Both the position numbers and the translations under genes were made by a program. A stretch of 64,000 nt of DNA from Mizugakiibacter sp. (GTDB lineage Bacteria > Pseudomonadota > Gammaproteobacteria > Xanthomonadales > Rhodanobacteraceae), in NCBI GenBank assembly GCA_003233305.1, contig QILI01000133.1, positions 1 to 64,000 on the forward strand. The letters are read 5' to 3'. Below the pieces are notes generated by a model that saw only the letters and a program-made list of their open reading frames with translations, ran no database searches and was not told the origin of the DNA. How positions within the stretch are numbered: the stretch's first letter is position 1; every line of letters starts with the position of its first letter. Shown in pieces: positions 20,252 to 35,672 of the stretch.

Positions 20252-21709
20252 GTGCAGAACTTTATTATGGACTCATTACTTTCCCTTGCCGAACAACGCC
20301 TTCTCAGCCCGGGTGGCTTGGACACCAAGGCGCTTGAAGCCGTGTTCTCGCGCCTTATGGGACCCCAGATCGATACCGCCGACCTGTATTTTCAACATGC
20401 CCGTCGTGAGTCATGGATGCTGGAGGATGGCATCGTCAAGGATGGCCAGCATGCGATTGAGCAGGGGGTGGGAGTACGGGTCATATCAGGTGAGAAAACC
20501 GGCTTTGCCTATTCGGATGACATCGTCCTGCCGCAGTTGACCGCAGCGGCTGAGTCGGCTCGTGCTATTGCCCGTAGTGGTACGGGCGTTGGACGGCCGC
20601 TGGCGTTGATTTCACCACGCCGTCTTTATCCTCCGATCGACCCGCTGGACAGTCTCGACAACGACGCCAAGATTGCCGTGTTGCGCGAACTTGATGCATG
20701 GTGTCGGGCCCGTGATCCCCGGGTGAAACAGGTTATGGTCAGTTTGTCGGCAGCTCTGGATACCATACTGGTGGTTACTTCGGAGGGGACCATGGCTGCG
20801 GATGTGCGGCCCCTGGTACGCCTGAACGTACAGATTATTACCGAGCAGAACGGGCGTCGCGAACAAGGTTATGCAGGCGCTGGAGGACGCTTCTCGCTGG
20901 TTGAACTCTTTGCTGGAGAACGGCCCAAGCGAGTCGCCGGGGAGGCGGTACGCCAAGCCCTGTTAAACCTTGAGGCGATTGAGGCGCCGGCCGGTACCAT
21001 GACCGTGGTGGTGGGCCCGGGCTGGCCCGGGGTACTTTTGCATGAGGCTGTGGGTCATGGGCTGGAAGGCGATTTCAATCGCAAGGGCAGCTCAGTATTT
21101 GCCGGCCGGATGGGTGAGCGCGTGGCGGCGCCGGGTGTTACCGTGGTCGATAATGGTAGCTTGCCCGGTTTGCGTGGTTCACTGAGCGTGGATGATGAGG
21201 GGACGCCGAGTCAATGTACGACCCTGATCGAGGACGGCATTCTGGTTGGATATATGCAGGATCGGCTCAACGCCCGGCTGATGGGGGTCCAGCCGACCGG
21301 TAATGGTCGTCGCGAATCCTTCGCTCATCTGCCCATGCCGCGTATGACCAATACCTATATGCAGGCAGGTCAGCATTCGCATGAGGAAATCATTCGTTCA
21401 GTAAAAAAAGGCTTATATGCTGCCAATTTCGGAGGCGGACAGGTCGATATTACCAGTGGCAAGTTTGTGTTCTCGGCAAGTGAGGCCTATCTGATCGAAG
21501 ATGGACGGGTTACCCGTCCTGTCAAAGGCGCCACATTGATTGGTAACGGTCCCGAAGTACTGACCCAGGTGAGTATGATCGGTAACGATCTGGCACTTGA
21601 TGAAGGCGTGGGTATTTGCGGTAAAGATGGACAGAGTGTACCGGTTGGTGTTGGCCAGCCGACCTTACGCGTGGATGGCATGACGGTAGGGGGCACTGCG
21701 CTGGGCTAG
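20252..21709 (+). CDS. tldD: Metalloprotease TldD
   Basis: [51 protein letters not shown] motif. Confidence 0.96.
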   Translation: MQNFIMDSLLSLAEQRLLSPGGLDTKALEAVFSRLMGPQIDTADLYFQHARRESWMLEDGIVKDGQHAIEQGVGVRVISGEKTGFAYSDDIVLPQLTAAAESARAIARSGTGVGRPLALISPRRLYPPIDPLDSLDNDAKIAVLRELDAWCRARDPRVKQVMVSLSAALDTILVVTSEGTMAADVRPLVRLNVQIITEQNGRREQGYAGAGGRFSLVELFAGERPKRVAGEAVRQALLNLEAIEAPAGTMTVVVGPGWPGVLLHEAVGHGLEGDFNRKGSSVFAGRMGERVAAPGVTVVDNGSLPGLRGSLSVDDEGTPSQCTTLIEDGILVGYMQDRLNARLMGVQPTGNGRRESFAHLPMPRMTNTYMQAGQHSHEEIIRSVKKGLYAANFGGGQVDITSGKFVFSASEAYLIEDGRVTRPVKGATLIGNGPEVLTQVSMIGNDLALDEGVGICGKDGQSVPVGVGQPTLRVDGMTVGGTALG

Positions 21710-22224
21710 GGCTGTGTCAACAGATCGCGAAGCACCCGGAACAGGACTCGCGCGGCTTTGGATGAGCGTTCACTTCCCGCTTGGCTGCGGGCTTGGCGGA
21801 TTAGATTACGCAGATGCTGGCGATCGGCCTGTGGATGTTCGGTAACCAGGACATCCAGTGCCGGGTCACCTTCTTCCAGCAGGCGATCGCGCCAGGCCTC
21901 GAGACGATGCAACAGGGCCGTTTCCCGGCGTGCCGAGGCTCGATCTGCATTAAGCATTGCTAGTGCTGTCGCAAAGGTTTCCGGCTCATGGCGGCGCATG
22001 CGTTTAGCCAGGTAGTGCAGTTGCCGTTTGCGGGCCACAGGAGCGTGGGTCGCCTGAACCCGAATAACTTCTTCCCATACATCTTCCGGAAGATTCATCT
22101 TCTGCAGGCGGGCTGGTGGTTCATGGCTGAGACGCTCCGCTATGGAAAATATCTCTCCAGCCTCACGTTTCTGCTGACTGCGGCTGGGCGTGAGGTAATC
22201 CTGATTGTGGTGATTGATAGACAA
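21706..22224 (-). CDS. yjgA: YjgA/DarP family (DUF615) ribosome-associated protein
   Basis: 172 aa, [34 protein letters not shown], located between tldD and pmbA. Confidence 0.85.
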   Translation of the reverse strand: MSINHHNQDYLTPSRSQQKREAGEIFSIAERLSHEPPARLQKMNLPEDVWEEVIRVQATHAPVARKRQLHYLAKRMRRHEPETFATALAMLNADRASARRETALLHRLEAWRDRLLEEGDPALDVLVTEHPQADRQHLRNLIRQARSQAGSERSSKAARVLFRVLRDLLTQP

Positions 22225-22298
22225 CAGCGTGGCACACTACGCATTCCTGGGCGCGCAGAATACCGCGTCACCACCCATCCGTCATCTGTGAGAAAGCC

Positions 22299-23651
22299 GT
22301 GATTCCCACATCGCAACCAGAAATCTCTTCCGATAATGAACTTGACCACTTGGCTGAACTTGCTGAAGATCTTATCCAGCGTGCTCGCCAAGCGGGGGCC
22401 AGTGCTGCCGAGGTGACCGCAAGTTTGCAGCATGGGCTGAACGTGACCGTACGTCTCGGCGAGGTGGAAACCGTCGAGCACGCACGTGATCGTGGTTTTG
22501 CCCTGACTGTATATTTCGGTCAACGCAAAGGTTCGGCGAGCACCGCTGACTTGAAGCCCGAGTCCCTTGACGTGACCCTGGAGCATGCTTGTGCTATTGC
22601 CCGGTATACCGAAGCCGATCCAGCTGCTGGTCTTGCCGATGCAGAGCGAATGGCTACAGTGTTTCCCGACCTGGATCTTTGGCATCCATGGAAGGTTCCG
22701 GTTGATGTGCTCATTGATCAAGCGCAGCGCATGGAGGAAGCCGGACGTAGCGTTGCGGGCATCCGTAATTCCGAGGGAGCTACGATCAGCAGTGGTGCAG
22801 GATACGGAGTGTATGCGAACTCGCACGGCTTTCTGGGCCGAGAACGATCCACGGATCACAGCCTGTCCTGCACCCTGATTGGTGGTGAAGGCGACGGCAT
22901 GCAGCGTGATTACTGGTGGGACAGTGCCCATGATCAGCAGAGTTTGCTGGCCGCGGAGGCCATAGGCCGCAAGGCGGCCGAACGGACCCTGGCTCGACTG
23001 GGTGCGCGCTCATTGAGTACCCGCACTTGCCCGGTGCTGTTTGCACCCGAAGCGGCACGCTCGCTACTCGGTCATTTGGTTGCAGCTGTCAGCGGCGGGG
23101 CTCTGTACCGGCGGGCGAGTTTTCTACTGGATTCTCTGGGCAAACCGCTGTTTGCAGATTTTGTGTACATTACCGAGCACCCGTTGCTATGTCGGGGGCC
23201 ATCCTCGGCCAGCTTTGATGCCGAAGGAGTGAGTACGGCCGAGAACCCTCTGTTGACCAAGGGGGTTCTGCAACGCTACGTGCTGGGCAGTTACTCGGCT
23301 CGCAAGCTGGAGCTGCAATCCACCGGTAACGCGGGAGGAGTGCGCAATTTGGCCATCGAGCCGGGCGATCTGGATTTCGAAGGTATGCTGCAGGCCCTGG
23401 GAACGGGGCTGCTAGTGACCGACCTGATGGGCCAGGGGGTATCCGTGGTGACCGGTGACTATTCGCGTGGAGCGGCAGGCTTTTGGGTGGAGGATGGGGT
23501 GCTGGCCTATCCGGTCGAAGCGATCACCATCGCCTCGCGGCTCCAGGATATGTATGCAGGGCTGCTGGCAGTCGGTACGGATCAGGATCGCCGCAGTGGT
23601 TTGATGACCGGCTCGTGGCTGATCGACCGGATGACCATTGCCGGCAGCTGA
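22299..23651 (+). CDS. pmbA: Metalloprotease PmbA/TldE
   Basis: 450 aa; DLIQRARQAGASAAEVTASLQHGLNVTVRLGEVETVEHARDRGFALTVYFGQRKGSASTADL; C-terminal GAAGFWVEDGVLAYPVEAITIA. Confidence 0.95.
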   Translation: MIPTSQPEISSDNELDHLAELAEDLIQRARQAGASAAEVTASLQHGLNVTVRLGEVETVEHARDRGFALTVYFGQRKGSASTADLKPESLDVTLEHACAIARYTEADPAAGLADAERMATVFPDLDLWHPWKVPVDVLIDQAQRMEEAGRSVAGIRNSEGATISSGAGYGVYANSHGFLGRERSTDHSLSCTLIGGEGDGMQRDYWWDSAHDQQSLLAAEAIGRKAAERTLARLGARSLSTRTCPVLFAPEAARSLLGHLVAAVSGGALYRRASFLLDSLGKPLFADFVYITEHPLLCRGPSSASFDAEGVSTAENPLLTKGVLQRYVLGSYSARKLELQSTGNAGGVRNLAIEPGDLDFEGMLQALGTGLLVTDLMGQGVSVVTGDYSRGAAGFWVEDGVLAYPVEAITIASRLQDMYAGLLAVGTDQDRRSGLMTGSWLIDRMTIAGS

Positions 23652-23834
23652 ACGGGTACTCGGATCAGGGATATCTGCAGCCGGGGTGTGGGTTCCATTG
23701 TTACCTGAAATGCTGGGGATTCGATATTCTGTGCTGACTTGATGACCGCATTGGCAATGGGTAACTCATGGCCCATTGACAGCGGCCTGATTTGCGGCAA
23801 ATCTTGAGTTGCATTGCAATCAGGAGAGCCTGTA

Positions 23835-24236
23835 ATGAGTGAGCCTGAAACTCACACCGAAAATCCTCAACCTGCACCTCCGGCGGCTGTGCCGTTTGAG
23901 GTGCAGCAGCGGAACTGGGCTACCTTCACCCACCTTTCTGCTCTAACGGGCCTGGCAACGGGTGGCTTCGGATTTTTACTCGGTCCGCTGGTGATGTGGC
24001 TGGTCAAGAAAAATGAGATGCCGATTGTGGATGCTGCTGGCAAGGAGGCCATTAACTTCCAGCTCACATTGCTGATTGGGGTGCTGATCAGTTTGTTACT
24101 GGTATTGATCCTGATTGGTATCCCGATGTTATTGGCGATCGGGATTTACGATATGGTGATGGTCATTATTGCGGCAGTGCAGACCAGCAATGGGGTGGTG
24201 TACCGCTACCCTTTGACCATTCGCTTTATCCAATAG
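23835..24236 (+). CDS. DUF4870 domain-containing membrane protein
   Basis: NWATFTHLSALTGLATGGFGFLLGPLVMWLVKKNEMPIVDAAGKEAINFQLTLLIGVLISLLL. Confidence 0.88.
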   Translation: MSEPETHTENPQPAPPAAVPFEVQQRNWATFTHLSALTGLATGGFGFLLGPLVMWLVKKNEMPIVDAAGKEAINFQLTLLIGVLISLLLVLILIGIPMLLAIGIYDMVMVIIAAVQTSNGVVYRYPLTIRFIQ

Positions 24237-24370
24237 GGGAAACCTGTTGCGCGGGCTGTTGGCTGCGTTGCACCCTTGCTCAATCCTCACCTATCCACCT
24301 GATAGGTCTCGAAGATTCTCTCCGGGGCTGAATACTCGAACCACTCACTACGGTTTGTCGAGGGACCCAG
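24231..24370. repeat. Dispersed intergenic repeat, copy B
   Basis: GGAAACCTGTTGCGCGGGCTGTTGGCTGCGTTGCACCCTTGCTCAATCCTCACCTATCCACCTGATAGGTCTCGAAGATTCTCTCCGGGGCT... aligned by eye to copies A and C; overlaps the DUF4870 stop codon. Confidence 0.7.
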
Positions 24371-24448
24371 GTCCGCAGTAGTCCCCACTGCCCGGCAAGG
24401 TAGCTTTCAGACTTGATTTAGGCGTCAGTTGAGACCGCTGAATCCATA

Positions 24449-25408
24449 TCACTCATCAGTGAAAATGCCATAACTGCGCAGTCGTTGATAGCGTTGCGCA
24501 AGGCGTTCTTCGCTGGAAAGACGATTGAGTTCACCAAGGGTGTCGACCAACACTTTTTTCAAGGTTGCAGCCATGGCCTCGGGATTGCGGTGAGCGCCAC
24601 CCAGAGGTTCGGGGATGATGTTGTCGATGAGGCCTAACTCAAGCAGGCGGGGTGCGGTCAGGCCGAGTGCTTCAGCAGCATCACGCGCCTTGTCAGCACT
24701 CTTCCAGAGTATCGAGGCACAACCTTCGGGACTGATGACCGAATAAGTGGCATATTCGAGCATCATGGTGCGGTCGCCGACACCGATAGCCAGTGCCCCT
24801 CCGGAACCACCTTCCCCGATTACCGTGCACAGGATCGGCACCTTGAGCATGGACATTTCCAGCAGGTTGCGGGCAATGGCCTCACTTTGACCACGTTCCT
24901 CGGCACCGACACCGGGGTAGGCCCCCGGGGTGTCGATGAAGGTCAGTATGGGAAGTTCGAAGCGTTCCGCCATTTTCATCAGTCGTAGCGCCTTACGGTA
25001 GCCTTCCGGGCGGGGCATGCCGAAGTTGCGCCGTACCTTGCTCTTGGTGTCACGGCCTTTCTGATGGCCGATGACCATCACCGACTCTCCGGCCAGGCGA
25101 GCCAGCCCACCAACAATGGCCGCATCGTCAGCAAATGCCCGGTCGCCAGCCAGCTCGTGGAATTCATCGCAAATAACGCCAAGATAGTCGAGGGTATAGG
25201 GACGGCCAGGGTGGCGGGCTAGCTGGCTGATCTGCCAGGAGCTCAGGTGATTGAAAATGTCCGCAGTGCGGGCCCTGATCTTTTCTTCCAGGTGAGAAAT
25301 ATCATCATCCATATCGATAGCCTGATCTTTTCCCGCATCCCGCAAGGCCTGGATCTTTGATTGAAGCTCGGCGATAGGCTGTTCAAAATCGAGGAAGTTC
25401 GGGTTCAT
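24449..25408 (-). CDS. accA: Acetyl-CoA carboxylase carboxyltransferase subunit alpha
   Basis: 319 aa; [78 protein letters not shown]. Confidence 0.97.
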   Translation of the reverse strand: MNPNFLDFEQPIAELQSKIQALRDAGKDQAIDMDDDISHLEEKIRARTADIFNHLSSWQISQLARHPGRPYTLDYLGVICDEFHELAGDRAFADDAAIVGGLARLAGESVMVIGHQKGRDTKSKVRRNFGMPRPEGYRKALRLMKMAERFELPILTFIDTPGAYPGVGAEERGQSEAIARNLLEMSMLKVPILCTVIGEGGSGGALAIGVGDRTMMLEYATYSVISPEGCASILWKSADKARDAAEALGLTAPRLLELGLIDNIIPEPLGGAHRNPEAMAATLKKVLVDTLGELNRLSSEERLAQRYQRLRSYGIFTDE

Positions 25409-25451
25409 TCTCGGATGTTCGACAGGACCAGGACGAAGTATAGCGGCTGCA

Positions 25452-29027
<3,576 letters not shown>

Positions 29028-29164
29028 AACCTGATGCTTGTCGAGCCAGGGGCGATTGTAGCGAGGCTGGGCAAGAACAGGTCAGAAATAGGGTGGATTT
29101 AAGATAAACAGCAGGCCTGTAGAGTGAGTATTGTGGAGGAAGCCGGATTCCCTGAGTATTATTT

Positions 29165-29770
29165 TCATAGCGGATCGAGCACTTTTCGCGCAGCTCGGAC
29201 CGGGGCAAAACTGCACCGATGCTCCGGGCAGGGACCGAGACGCTGTAAGGCCTCTATGTGGGCACGCGTCGGGTAGCCTTTGTGTCTGGAAAACGCATAT
29301 CCGGGATAGCGGCGATCCAACATCCGCATATAGCGATCACGACTGACCTTGGCGAGAATCGAGGCGGCAGAAATGGCTGCTTCGCTGCGGTCACCTCCAA
29401 TGATGGCCTGGGCTGGACAAGGCAGATCCGGGGGCAGCTGGTTCCCGTCGATAAGTGCCAGCAGTGGGCGGGGATGAAGTGCTTCCAAGGCTCGGCGCAT
29501 ACCGGTGAGGGTTGCGTGAAGAATGTTGAGGTGGTCGATTTCAGCGACACCAACATGCTCAATATGCCAGGCCACAGCTTGTTCGATAATACAATCGAAC
29601 AATTGTTCACGTCGTCGTGGAGTCAGCCTCTTGGAATCATCCAGTCCATGGATCGGGCGGTGAGGGTCCAGAATGACCGCAGCCACGGCTACAGGGCCGG
29701 CCAGGGGGCCCCGACCTGCTTCATCGACGCCGGCGATGCGTAGCGAGTCGCAGCAGTCAGAGGGTGACAT
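29165..29770 (-). CDS. rnhB: Ribonuclease HII
   Basis: [63 protein letters not shown]; true start inside the longer ORF. Confidence 0.95.
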   Translation of the reverse strand: MSPSDCCDSLRIAGVDEAGRGPLAGPVAVAAVILDPHRPIHGLDDSKRLTPRRREQLFDCIIEQAVAWHIEHVGVAEIDHLNILHATLTGMRRALEALHPRPLLALIDGNQLPPDLPCPAQAIIGGDRSEAAISAASILAKVSRDRYMRMLDRRYPGYAFSRHKGYPTRAHIEALQRLGPCPEHRCSFAPVRAARKVLDPL

Positions 29771-29780
29771 TCCCGGTTGC

Positions 29781-31010
29781 TTAAAGGTCTGCATGAATCG
29801 GCAGGAGATCGGCCAGTGCTTCTGCTGCGGCCTCAGCGGCACGTTGCCCATGTGCGGCGTGCAGGATCTGGTGAAGTGTGGGAAACACTTTTCGCTGGGC
29901 TGCAGCGGCGGCTGGATCACACAACAGTTGTTGCAGATCTCCGGCCAGCACCTCGGCCCGGCACTCATGCTGCATACGTTCCGGTACCAGATCGCACTCA
30001 GCGAGGATATTGGGCAAGCTGTAACGATGGGTTTTCAGTATCCCCAGCCCTTTGACCAAGGCGTGGGTCAAGGGAGCAATACGATAGGCCACCACCATCG
30101 GACAATCAGCCAACGCCGCTTCAAGGGCGGCTGTGCCTGAAGCCAGCAGGGCAACATCGGCAGTTCGCAGCAGCGGGTGGGACTGTCCGTTCAGTATTTC
30201 GATACCATCAAGTTCTGACCTGGCAAGTTCCGTTTCGACCAACTCGCGCAAGGCGTCGCTTGCCAATGGTATGGTTACCCGCAGTTCGGGGATGGTCCTG
30301 CGCAGCCGGACCACAGCCTGTAGAAAAATGGGTAGCAGGCGCATAACTTCGCTGTGCCGACTGCCTGGCAACAGAGCCAGCAGAGGACCTGCTGGGGCAG
30401 GGGTCGTAGTTGTTTTCAGCTTGTTGCCGGAAGCCGTGAATTCATCGGCAAGCGGGTGGCCGACAAAGGTTGCGTGCACACCGTAGCGGGCATATATCGC
30501 CGGCTCCATGGGAAACAGGCAGAGAATTCGCTCAGCACTCTGGCCAATACGCCGTGCACGGCTCTCACGCCAGGCCCAGATCGAGGGGCTGACATAGTGG
30601 GCGGTATGCAGACCGGCACGTAGCAAACGGCGTTCCAGGCCCAGGTTGAAGTCCGGAGCATCAATACCTACAACTAAATCAGGATGCTCATCAAGCAGGC
30701 GTCGGAAAAGTGTTTTACGCAGTCTCAGTAAGCGGGGCAGGTGGCGTAGCACTTCGCTGAGTCCCATTACTGAGAGTTCGGCAATATCGTGCCAGGCATC
30801 GAGACCGGCTGCCCGCATGCGTGGTCCACCCATACCCACAAAGCGGGCATTAGGAAACCTAACCTGTAAAGCCCGCAGCAAGTCCGATCCGAGCAGATCT
30901 CCGGACGCCTCTCCGGCAAGCAGGGCAATACATGGAGAACCTTGTGGGCGCTTTGATACGGTTGCCTCAGCAACAATCGGGATGGGTAGCCGGGGATGAG
31001 GGCGACTCAT
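29781..31010 (-). CDS. lpxB: Lipid-A-disaccharide synthase
   Basis: [65 protein letters not shown]. Confidence 0.95.
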   Translation of the reverse strand: MSRPHPRLPIPIVAEATVSKRPQGSPCIALLAGEASGDLLGSDLLRALQVRFPNARFVGMGGPRMRAAGLDAWHDIAELSVMGLSEVLRHLPRLLRLRKTLFRRLLDEHPDLVVGIDAPDFNLGLERRLLRAGLHTAHYVSPSIWAWRESRARRIGQSAERILCLFPMEPAIYARYGVHATFVGHPLADEFTASGNKLKTTTTPAPAGPLLALLPGSRHSEVMRLLPIFLQAVVRLRRTIPELRVTIPLASDALRELVETELARSELDGIEILNGQSHPLLRTADVALLASGTAALEAALADCPMVVAYRIAPLTHALVKGLGILKTHRYSLPNILAECDLVPERMQHECRAEVLAGDLQQLLCDPAAAAAQRKVFPTLHQILHAAHGQRAAEAAAEALADLLPIHADL

Positions 31011-31780
31011 CGCACCAGTGATCGCTCGCTATGATCGATAAAGGCCAGAAATTCAGCAACATCGGGACTGCTCTCCGCCAATTCTACAATACGCTCGTGG
31101 GCGGCGGTCAGGCTCAGGCCGGCCATGTAAAGCGCCCGGTAGGCACGCTTGATGGCGGTGATCCGTTGCGGATCGAAGCCCCGGCGTTTGAGACCTTCAG
31201 CATTGATACCGCGTGGCCTGGCAAACTGACCCGCTACATAACAGAAAGGGGGTACATCGCGGTTGATAGCGGAATACATCGCCGCGAAGGCATGGTCTCC
31301 AAGTTTGCAGAATTGATGTACTCCGACAAAGCCGCCGAGTATGACCCAGTCACCAATTTCGACGTGGCCGGCCAGAGTGGCATTATTGGCGAACACGGTG
31401 TGATCACCGACCCGACAATCATGGGCAATGTGTACATAGGCCATGAGCCAGTTGTCGTGGCCTATGTGAGTTAAACCATCAGATTCTTCAGTACCCCGGT
31501 TGATGGTTACGAATTCACGGATAGTGTTGCCGTCGCCAATCTCCAGGCGGCTGTTCGATTCCCCATGGAATTTTTTGTCCTGGGGATCGGCACCGATCGA
31601 GACAAATGAGTAGATGCGGTTATTGATCCCAAGTCGGGTTGGGCCTTCGATTTGTACATGATGGTCGATCCGGCAACCGGAACCAATCTCGACGTCCGCG
31701 CCGATCACACTGTAGGCACCGATCTGAATATCACCAGACAGCTGAGCTCGGGCATCAACGATGGCTGTGGCGTGGATCAT
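31007..31780 (-). CDS. lpxA: UDP-N-acetylglucosamine acyltransferase
   Basis: MIHATAIVDARAQLSGDIQIGAYSVIGADVEIG hexapeptide repeats; HIAHDCRVGDHTVFANNATLAGHVEIGD. Confidence 0.96.
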   Translation of the reverse strand: MIHATAIVDARAQLSGDIQIGAYSVIGADVEIGSGCRIDHHVQIEGPTRLGINNRIYSFVSIGADPQDKKFHGESNSRLEIGDGNTIREFVTINRGTEESDGLTHIGHDNWLMAYVHIAHDCRVGDHTVFANNATLAGHVEIGDWVILGGFVGVHQFCKLGDHAFAAMYSAINRDVPPFCYVAGQFARPRGINAEGLKRRGFDPQRITAIKRAYRALYMAGLSLTAAHERIVELAESSPDVAEFLAFIDHSERSLVR

Positions 31781-32250
31781 TACTCGGAACGGCCCGCACA
31801 CATGAGTTCACAACTGGCCACCTCCTTGTCATCTACGGTAGCAATTGCTTCGAATAAACCCATATTGCGCAGCATGCGCTTGAGCTGGACTCTGAGATCA
31901 AGGCGGTCGCCGGGAACTACAATGTGATTGAACCGGGCTTTATCAATCTTGACCAGGTAAAACAGTGACGTACCCGTATCCTGGCGCTCCTCCTCGGGTT
32001 GCGACAGACAAACCAGCAATCCGGAAGCCTGAGCCAGCGCCTCAATGATGAGAACTCCCGGCATAATTGGCCGACTCGGGAAGTGCCCTTGAAAGAACGG
32101 ATCGTTATAACTGAGATTTTTGAACGCGGTAATGCTCTTGAAAGGTTCCAGTGCAGTCACCCGATCAACCAGCAGGAAGGGATAACGATGCGGTAGCAAT
32201 GTCTGGATCGTGGCTACATCGATCGGTAAAAGCAGAGGGGAGTTATTCAT
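31780..32250 (-). CDS. fabZ: 3-hydroxyacyl-ACP dehydratase
   Basis: IQTLLPHRYPFLLVDRVTALEP, FFQGHFPSRPIMPGVLIIEALAQASGLL. Confidence 0.96.
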   Translation of the reverse strand: MNNSPLLLPIDVATIQTLLPHRYPFLLVDRVTALEPFKSITAFKNLSYNDPFFQGHFPSRPIMPGVLIIEALAQASGLLVCLSQPEEERQDTGTSLFYLVKIDKARFNHIVVPGDRLDLRVQLKRMLRNMGLFEAIATVDDKEVASCELMCAGRSE

Positions 32251-33280
32251 GGCGGGTCTTTTCCTTCTCGAGCGCCGCGACACGACGCGTAAGTTCATCG
32301 AGATGTTTCAGGCGTACGGCATTGCGTCGCCACAAATGATGGTTCTGCAGAGGCATACCGGATGAGTATTCACCGGATGCTCGGATGTTGTTGGTAACTA
32401 GGCTCATGGCAGTTATCGTAACCCGGTCACCTACTTCCAGGTGGCCCAGAATGCCCGCTCCGCCGCCTATCAGGCAATATCGACCAATATGTGTGCTGCC
32501 GGCCACCGCAGAACAACCGGCCATCGCTGTATGGGCACCGATGATCACGTTGTGGGCAATCTGGATCTGATTATCAAGATGGACATCTTGTTCCAAGATC
32601 GTGTCATCTAGGGTGCCGCGGTCGATGGTGGTATTGGCTCCGATTTCGCAGTCGTTGCCTATCTTCACCCCACCCAATTGCGGCATCTTCAACCAGTGTT
32701 CTTCGCTGAAAGCCAAGCCGAAACCATCGGCCCCCAATACGGCACCAGGATGGATCAGTACCCGTTGGCCCAAGTGCACCCGGGTTACCAGGGTAACGTT
32801 GGCCAGCAGGCGGCTATGCGCCCCAATGCTGCAATCAGGCCCGATCATGCCATGCGGGCCGATCACTGCACCGCGTTCGATCCGTACCCCTTGTTCAATC
32901 ACGCAACCCGGCCCGATACTTGCACCGGGATCAATGATTGCCGTGGGGTCGACAACGGCACTGGGATGAATGCCGGGTTGAGCTGTGGGCCGGGACTCGA
33001 ACAGGGTGGCAATTCTGGCGAAAGCGGCATAGGGATCTTTTGCAACCAGAGTGGGTACTAGACAATGCCTGGCCTGATCTGCCGTCAGAACCACCACCCC
33101 AGCCTGAGTGTTGGCTAGCTGACTGGCGTAACGAGGGTTGGCAAGAAAGGCCAGCTGCTCGCGGTTCGCGCTGGCCAGGGTGGCTACCCCATGAATGAGG
33201 GTGTCAGAAGGCCCATGTCGTTCCAGCGTGAAGCGTGTGGCTAACTCGTCGAGGCGAAATGTTGGTGCTGGTTTCCTCAT
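32243..33280 (-). CDS. lpxD: UDP-3-O-(3-hydroxyacyl)glucosamine N-acyltransferase
   Basis: MRKPAPTFRLDELATRFTLERHG..., hexapeptide repeats, NTTIDRGTLDDTILEQDVHLDNQIQIAHNVIIGAHTAMAGCSAVAGSTHIG. Confidence 0.95.
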   Translation of the reverse strand: MRKPAPTFRLDELATRFTLERHGPSDTLIHGVATLASANREQLAFLANPRYASQLANTQAGVVVLTADQARHCLVPTLVAKDPYAAFARIATLFESRPTAQPGIHPSAVVDPTAIIDPGASIGPGCVIEQGVRIERGAVIGPHGMIGPDCSIGAHSRLLANVTLVTRVHLGQRVLIHPGAVLGADGFGLAFSEEHWLKMPQLGGVKIGNDCEIGANTTIDRGTLDDTILEQDVHLDNQIQIAHNVIIGAHTAMAGCSAVAGSTHIGRYCLIGGGAGILGHLEVGDRVTITAMSLVTNNIRASGEYSSGMPLQNHHLWRRNAVRLKHLDELTRRVAALEKEKTRHE

Positions 33281-33314
33281 CCACGGATCTCCGTGCCCCC
33301 CTGCTGGTCTGACA

Positions 33315-35618
33315 TCAGAAAGTGGTCCCGAAAGTGAACTGCAGGCGTTCAAGATAGGGGGCTTCTGCAGCCGAATAATGCAGTGGCTGGGCATAGCTGA
33401 TGTTGATCGGCCCAATTGGTGCCCGCCATTGCAGGCCGATACCCACTGAGGTGGCCAGCTGTCCCCATCTGAACTGACGGGTGGAGGCAAATACATTGCC
33501 GGCGTCATAGAAAAGCGAAATCCGCGTTGTGTTGCTATTTTTGAAAAATGGTAAAAAGGCTTCAACCCGACCCAGAACCTTGAAGGCGCCGCCAATTGGT
33601 TGGGCCTGCTGATAGCTGAGAACACTTTCCTTGGGGCCCAGGGTATTGGCCCGATAACCCCGAACGTCCGTTACCCCGCCACCGTAGAAGTTCTGCCAGA
33701 ACGGAAAGGCGAATTTGCTGTCCCTGCCATAGGTACTGCCATAACCAAGATTACCGACAAGACCCAGCACGAAGCCCTTGGGCATGGGAAAGTAGTTACT
33801 CGAGCTGAGATTGAGTTTGTAGTACTGGACGGTCGAACCGGGCAGGGCGATCTCGGCGGAGAGGTACTGCAGTCCCCCTCGGGACGGTGTGAAATAGCGG
33901 TTACGGGTGTCATGTGCGTAGGACAGGGTTCCGGTCCAGGCACGAATGGTGCGATGGCCAATTTGATTCTGATAGTCGATCAGTGACTGTGGGGTCAGGC
34001 CTGGATAGGTGTTGACAGTATTACTGCTCAAACCCATACCGACGTTGACGGTATCGGTTTCGCTGATCGGTATACCCAGGTAGGTCGAAAAAGCCTTGGT
34101 GTTGTAGAGAAAGGCCGCAATATTGGCCTGACCTTGATTGAGTGCGGTGTAACGCAGGTTGTAGCCAAGACTGATACCGTTGGGGGTGAAGTACGGGTCG
34201 AGGTAGCTGAAAACATATTGTTTAAGGTAGGTACTTTGTTGAATCTGTACGGAAACCTGCTTGCCGGTACCGAGGAAGTTACGCTCGGAAACTGAGATGC
34301 TGCCGAGAATCCCGGCAACCTGCGAATAGCCCAAGCCGAACTGCAAGGCCCCCGATGGTTGTTCTTTCACACTGACGACCAAATCAACTTCGTCGGGGCT
34401 GCCCGGGACTCGGTCGGTCTTAATGTCGACTTTCTTGAAGAAACCCAGACGTTCGAGACGAACCTTGGAACGGTCGATAGCAGCCTGCGAATACCAGCCA
34501 CCCTCGAATTCACGCATTTCGCGGCGCAGTACGATATCTTCGGTTGTCGTGTTGCCTTTGAAAATGATGCGGCGCACGTATACGCGGGGCCCCGGTTGCA
34601 TGAAAAAAGTGACCTCAACGGTATGCTTTACTTTATTCAGATTGGGGATGGGGGTAACTTTGGCAAAGGCATAGCCGACATCGGAAAGCATGGCGGTGAT
34701 GGCTTTCGAGGTATATTCGGCACTGGCTCGAGAGAACGATTCGCCCGGCTTGAGTCGCACCAACCTCATCAGTGACTTCTCAGGAAAGATTAGTTTGCCG
34801 AGCAGCTTGACTGAGGAAACCTTGTACAGGTGGCCTTCGATCATATTGGCCGTAATGTACATATTCTCTTTGTTCGGACTAATCGATACCTGTACCGAAT
34901 TAAGCTGAAAGTTGGCATAGCCACGATTCAGATAGAAGTTCTGTAAGCGATCCAGATCGCCGGAAAGCTTCTCACGCGAGTACTGATCGTCGTGTTTGTA
35001 CCACGATAGCCAGTTGCTGGTGTTGGATTCCCAATTGCTGCGGATTTGTTTTGGTGAGAAGGCATGATCACCCACCAGAGTGATCTCACGGATGCGTGCT
35101 GCTTTACCCTCGTGGATTTCGATGTCAATGGCGACACGGTTACGATCCAGGTGGGTGACATGCGGCGCAATGCTGACATTGTATTTGCCGCGGTTGTAGT
35201 ACTGACGTAGTAATTCCTGTTGCACTCGGTCGAGGGCCAGGCGATCAAAGGTATCACCGGTGGCCAGTCCGATCTGTTTCAGCCCCTTCACTAAGTCGGG
35301 GGTCTTGATATCTTTGTTGCCACGGATATCAATCTTGGAAATGGTTGGCCGTTCGACGACCTTGACGATCAGCACGTCACCTTGTCGTTGTAGCGCGATA
35401 TTACTAAAAAAGCCCGTAGTAAACAGTGACTTGATTGCTACCTTGGCTTGTTCATTGGTGAGCGTACCACCCTTGTCCAGAGACAGGTAACTGAGCAGCG
35501 TACCCGGAGAGATACGACGTAGCCCTTCGATACGAATTCCAGAAATGACGAATGGCTCAAATGCCTGGCTCTTGGCCGCGAAGCAGGCAAGCAAAATCAG
35601 GGCGGCAACACGCTTCAT
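33315..35618 (-). CDS. bamA: Outer membrane protein assembly factor BamA
   Basis: 767 aa; POTRA repeats (FVISGIRIEGLRRISPGTLLSYLSL...), C-terminal barrel FQWRAPIGPINISYAQPLHY...RLQFTFGTTF. Confidence 0.96.
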   Translation of the reverse strand: MKRVAALILLACFAAKSQAFEPFVISGIRIEGLRRISPGTLLSYLSLDKGGTLTNEQAKVAIKSLFTTGFFSNIALQRQGDVLIVKVVERPTISKIDIRGNKDIKTPDLVKGLKQIGLATGDTFDRLALDRVQQELLRQYYNRGKYNVSIAPHVTHLDRNRVAIDIEIHEGKAARIREITLVGDHAFSPKQIRSNWESNTSNWLSWYKHDDQYSREKLSGDLDRLQNFYLNRGYANFQLNSVQVSISPNKENMYITANMIEGHLYKVSSVKLLGKLIFPEKSLMRLVRLKPGESFSRASAEYTSKAITAMLSDVGYAFAKVTPIPNLNKVKHTVEVTFFMQPGPRVYVRRIIFKGNTTTEDIVLRREMREFEGGWYSQAAIDRSKVRLERLGFFKKVDIKTDRVPGSPDEVDLVVSVKEQPSGALQFGLGYSQVAGILGSISVSERNFLGTGKQVSVQIQQSTYLKQYVFSYLDPYFTPNGISLGYNLRYTALNQGQANIAAFLYNTKAFSTYLGIPISETDTVNVGMGLSSNTVNTYPGLTPQSLIDYQNQIGHRTIRAWTGTLSYAHDTRNRYFTPSRGGLQYLSAEIALPGSTVQYYKLNLSSSNYFPMPKGFVLGLVGNLGYGSTYGRDSKFAFPFWQNFYGGGVTDVRGYRANTLGPKESVLSYQQAQPIGGAFKVLGRVEAFLPFFKNSNTTRISLFYDAGNVFASTRQFRWGQLATSVGIGLQWRAPIGPINISYAQPLHYSAAEAPYLERLQFTFGTTF

Positions 35619-35672
35619 GCAGGGATTCCATAGATTGAGGGGGCCGGGAGAAGCCCACGCTAAAGGTAACGA

